Below, piece by piece: positions 61,639 through 64,000 of a stretch of 64,000 bases of DNA; within the stretch, counting starts at the first letter, position 1; the number at the start of each line of letters is the position of its first letter. The notes beneath the pieces are model-generated. The model did no database searches, was not told the DNA's origin, and saw nothing but the letters and a program-made list of their open reading frames with translations. The stretch spans positions 868,001 to 932,000 of the forward strand of contig NC_026737.1 of the NCBI RefSeq assembly GCF_000210295.1, written 5' to 3'. Position numbers and translations under genes: made by a program. This DNA is from Trypanosoma brucei gambiense DAL972 (Eukaryota > Euglenozoa > Kinetoplastea > Trypanosomatida > Trypanosomatidae).

Positions 61639-64000
61639 ATGTTTTCTTTCACGCCTCGGGTTGGGCTTAGCTTTGACATTTCTGGCAGACGGGGAGCAGA
61701 TAACTCTGGTTTGTGCCGCCCTCACCGTCCACGCGTAGCCACCGTAGTGATGTTACTACTCTTCATGGCTCCCCCAGCTTTATCAGAAGATGTCATGACG
61801 GTTAGGGTCTACTCTTTGCTATATAATCCTCTTATACCGGACAACCTATGCGATGCAATCAATGCAGGACTCAACGCTTCTCTGGCATCCCGCAAATGGA
61901 CTGTTGCACCCGATGTCAAGGTAGAGCTCATTCCCCCTACGTCTTACAAGATCAAGCCTGTTGAGGTCCTTCAAGTCGCCTTAGAGCGACACAAAGGCGA
62001 GTTCTTTGTCGTTCTTGGGCCAGTTGGCGACGGTCAGGCGCTTGCCTCCCTTCCATTGCTGGAGCGAGAGAATTTGGTCGGTTTTGCTCCATCCACCGGG
62101 TCCAACGCTATGCGTGGATGGAATTCCCACGTATATTTCCTCACTGCTTCGCCCAATGCGGAATTGCTCACCCTCGTTCGCTATGCTGTCAGCCAACTGC
62201 GCCTGCTTCGGATTGGATTTATGTATCTTCGGGGCATTTCCTTTGGTGATACTGAGTATAAGATGACCACGTCACTAATGTCCAGCGTGGGCCGTGAGCT
62301 ATGTGGTGTGTTTACTGTGGACGGCTTAATGAGAGGACGGGTCAACGATGATGACTTTAATACCGCCTGGGAGCAGTTTGCGGAGACGAGACCGCAAGGC
62401 GTCATCGCGTTTGCCCCTCCGGCAAAAGACCTCATCAAGTTTGTGACGAGGTTGTTGTCTGACAGCCGCACGCACGATGCTTATTTGCTGTCTTCTTCAT
62501 CGCTTGAGTTCGCACTAGACACGTGGCGTGAGGCATTGGAAGCAGATGGTGTTGAATTTTTTCTTGGCCAACTCATGCTAACACGAACAGGTCCACTGGC
62601 GAGGGACACAAACTACCGAGCAATCAGGCGCTTTCAGGATCACATGAGGTCGTACCTGAGCGCTAATCCTGGAGTGACTGTTTTCAATGGCACGGATAAC
62701 TTCGACCACGACGACGTGGACGGGGAGCTTATGGTATATGGGTGGATTGCGGGAGAAGTGCTGTCCCAGGCGCTAAGTAGTCGGGAGTGGCTAACAAGCA
62801 GGAAGGCATTCATGGAGTCACTGTATAACCAGCGCCGTTATGTTATTGACGACCTTGTGATTGGTGATTTTGGTGGAGACTGCAAAGGTGGGGCCGGTGA
62901 GCGAGGAGCAGCATGCAACTGTAATCAGGGAGGGAATGTGCTGTACATCAATGTCGTTGGAAACGACGAGCGATTCCACACGGTGCAGGGAGGAACAACA
63001 GTCTTTGAACCGTCCAGGTGCCTTGCTGAAAGCGTAAGATTGTACTCTCCACTGAACACTTTGATGTTTTTAATTCTGGATCGCGAGTTAGCGCAGGTCT
63101 CCAGCGAGGCACTGTACTACGGAGCTAATGTTCTAACTGGTAACGGGAGATTTGGTCAATCTGATCGGCTATTTATAAGCATGATACCTTCGCCATCAAA
63201 TGCCACCTATTTGGCACTACAGAGCGAGCTTGACACAAGGAGTGTGACGGCTGTGTTTGGTGTCGTTGATGATGCGATGCTGTCCATTGCCGAAGTTGCT
63301 TTCGTTGACCCCGTAATGCTTACACCACGCCTGCATCATCGTGGCAGAAACGTGATTCAACTGTCGCCCACACTCGAGCAGCAGTTGTTTGTTGTTGTGG
63401 GTTACGTGACAAACACAAGTGCCAGTGCCCCTATGTCTGCCATCGTACGTGGAGCTGATGCCACCATCATTGAGGTCGCACTGCGGAAGATTGTTTGGAT
63501 GCACGGCGGAACACTGCAAACGGTAGCTGTGCTGGATGACAATGCCACCCTTGTTGGGCGCCTGCCAAACCGTGGGAATGCGTTTGTTATTGGTCTTGCC
63601 CCCGGTGACCCTTCCTTGCTCGCAGCGCACCTGGATCGCAACCCAGATGTGCGTGTGCTCATCCCATTCTTCGACGTTGCCCTGATGTATGATGAGCTGG
63701 TCAGCGCATTCAATGGTAACCCGAACGCTGAGCGTGTGCAGTTCGCGACAAGTTTACCTCACTGGGCAGACGCCAATACGTCATCAGAGATTGTAAGAGA
63801 ATTTCATACCGCATTGCCAGACTCATCAGCATGGAAGCCGCTGCCATTGCTGGGGTACGCTGCTGCACGGTTTGCTCAAGCCGTCCTCCCACGCATGGAG
63901 TATGTGACACCCAAAACGCTGCTTGACACCATCTACATGCAATCTATCATTACCGCGGATGAAATGCGGTACGGTCCTTTTGAAGAGGAAGAGGAGAAGG
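61639..64000 (+). CDS. GRESAG4/ESAG4-type receptor adenylate cyclase, 5' part
   Basis: An uninterrupted frame of 787 codons from ATG 61,639 to the right edge, with no stop. Trypanosome receptor-type adenylate cyclases have a large extracellular domain, one membrane segment and a cytoplasmic catalytic domain that makes cAMP. Only the extracellular part is visible. The start MFSFTPRVGLSFDISGRRG leads to a hydrophobic signal segment (VATVVMLLLFMAPPALS, ~residues 32-48). The family's conserved start of the mature domain, VRVYSLLYNPLIPDNLCDAI, follows. Further family blocks are FFVVLGPVGDGQALASLPLL, IGFMYLRGISFGDTEYKMTT, VYGWIAGEVLSQALSSREWL, and TLLDTIYMQSIITADEMRYG with an acidic run before the membrane region. 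The ectodomain has a periplasmic-binding-protein-like fold. From the numbering, the catalytic domain should start roughly 100-150 codons past the window. GRESAG4 genes often occur in tandem groups. Confidence 0.93.
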   Translation, partial: MFSFTPRVGLSFDISGRRGADNSGLCRPHRPRVATVVMLLLFMAPPALSEDVMTVRVYSLLYNPLIPDNLCDAINAGLNASLASRKWTVAPDVKVELIPPTSYKIKPVEVLQVALERHKGEFFVVLGPVGDGQALASLPLLERENLVGFAPSTGSNAMRGWNSHVYFLTASPNAELLTLVRYAVSQLRLLRIGFMYLRGISFGDTEYKMTTSLMSSVGRELCGVFTVDGLMRGRVNDDDFNTAWEQFAETRPQGVIAFAPPAKDLIKFVTRLLSDSRTHDAYLLSSSSLEFALDTWREALEADGVEFFLGQLMLTRTGPLARDTNYRAIRRFQDHMRSYLSANPGVTVFNGTDNFDHDDVDGELMVYGWIAGEVLSQALSSREWLTSRKAFMESLYNQRRYVIDDLVIGDFGGDCKGGAGERGAACNCNQGGNVLYINVVGNDERFHTVQGGTTVFEPSRCLAESVRLYSPLNTLMFLILDRELAQVSSEALYYGANVLTGNGRFGQSDRLFISMIPSPSNATYLALQSELDTRSVTAVFGVVDDAMLSIAEVAFVDPVMLTPRLHHRGRNVIQLSPTLEQQLFVVVGYVTNTSASAPMSAIVRGADATIIEVALRKIVWMHGGTLQTVAVLDDNATLVGRLPNRGNAFVIGLAPGDPSLLAAHLDRNPDVRVLIPFFDVALMYDELVSAFNGNPNAERVQFATSLPHWADANTSSEIVREFHTALPDSSAWKPLPLLGYAAARFAQAVLPRMEYVTPKTLLDTIYMQSIITADEMRYGPFEEEEEK

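Noticed and set aside
61639..64000. Telomeric VSG expression site carrying true ESAG4
   Set aside because: No 70-bp repeats, telomeric TTAGGG tracts, VSG or other ESAG is seen, and the locus adjoins a housekeeping array and a centromere-type satellite. A chromosome-internal GRESAG4 fits better.

Overview
The window is nuclear DNA of an African trypanosome, most likely Trypanosoma brucei or a very close relative. The evidence is as follows. The protein genes show no introns and sit head-to-tail on one strand with short pyrimidine-rich spacers, as expected for polycistronic transcription with trans-splicing. A FAZ1-type flagellum attachment zone protein with 14-residue repeats is present. So are a GRESAG4/ESAG4-type receptor adenylate cyclase, an intact RIME retroposon, relics of ingi-like non-LTR elements, and an array of 147-bp repeats that matches what I remember of the CIR147 centromeric satellite. 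From memory, FAZ1, a PP1 cluster and a GRESAG4 group occur together on T. brucei chromosome 4. That placement is an inference, not something the sequence states.

Layout, left to right. (1) Positions 1-33,324 hold one leftward gene array, all on the minus strand. It contains a PPR-like mitochondrial protein (cut by the left edge), a zinc-finger protein, ribosomal protein L13a, a divergent PP1 phosphatase, elongation factor 1-beta, a short Pcc1-like gene, a truncated PP1 duplicate, two nearly identical PP1 genes in tandem, a small unknown, a mitochondrial unknown, NOC4, a PTC7-like PP2C phosphatase, an SOD-like/TCP10-like fusion, a helical-repeat protein, a TMEM216-family protein, a C9orf85-family zinc protein, a small unknown, and FAZ1. 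(2) Positions 33,325-38,936 hold no convincing gene, only simple repeats and unidentified relics. (3) Positions 38,937-50,044 form the centromere-like core. Two inverted arms of about 3.5 kb, each carrying the same decayed ingi-like element, face each other across the 147-bp array. The array is interrupted by a 100-N assembly gap. The right arm also carries a RIME that the left arm lacks. (4) Positions 50,045-61,638 are a graveyard of element and gene relics, including a 195-bp inverted pair. (5) Positions 61,639-64,000 hold the 5' part of a plus-strand adenylate cyclase gene that runs off the right edge.

Biologically, the left array mixes translation (L13a, EF-1beta), ribosome assembly (NOC4), probable tRNA modification (Pcc1/KEOPS), mitochondrial proteins (PPR-like, SOD-like, PTC7-like), protein phosphatases, and flagellum biology (TMEM216-like, FAZ1). 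In trypanosomes neighbours in an array need not share a function. The main structural result is that the satellite lies between two divergent transcription units (leftward FAZ1 and rightward adenylate cyclase), inside a large inverted duplication whose right junction and later RIME insertion can be read base by base.
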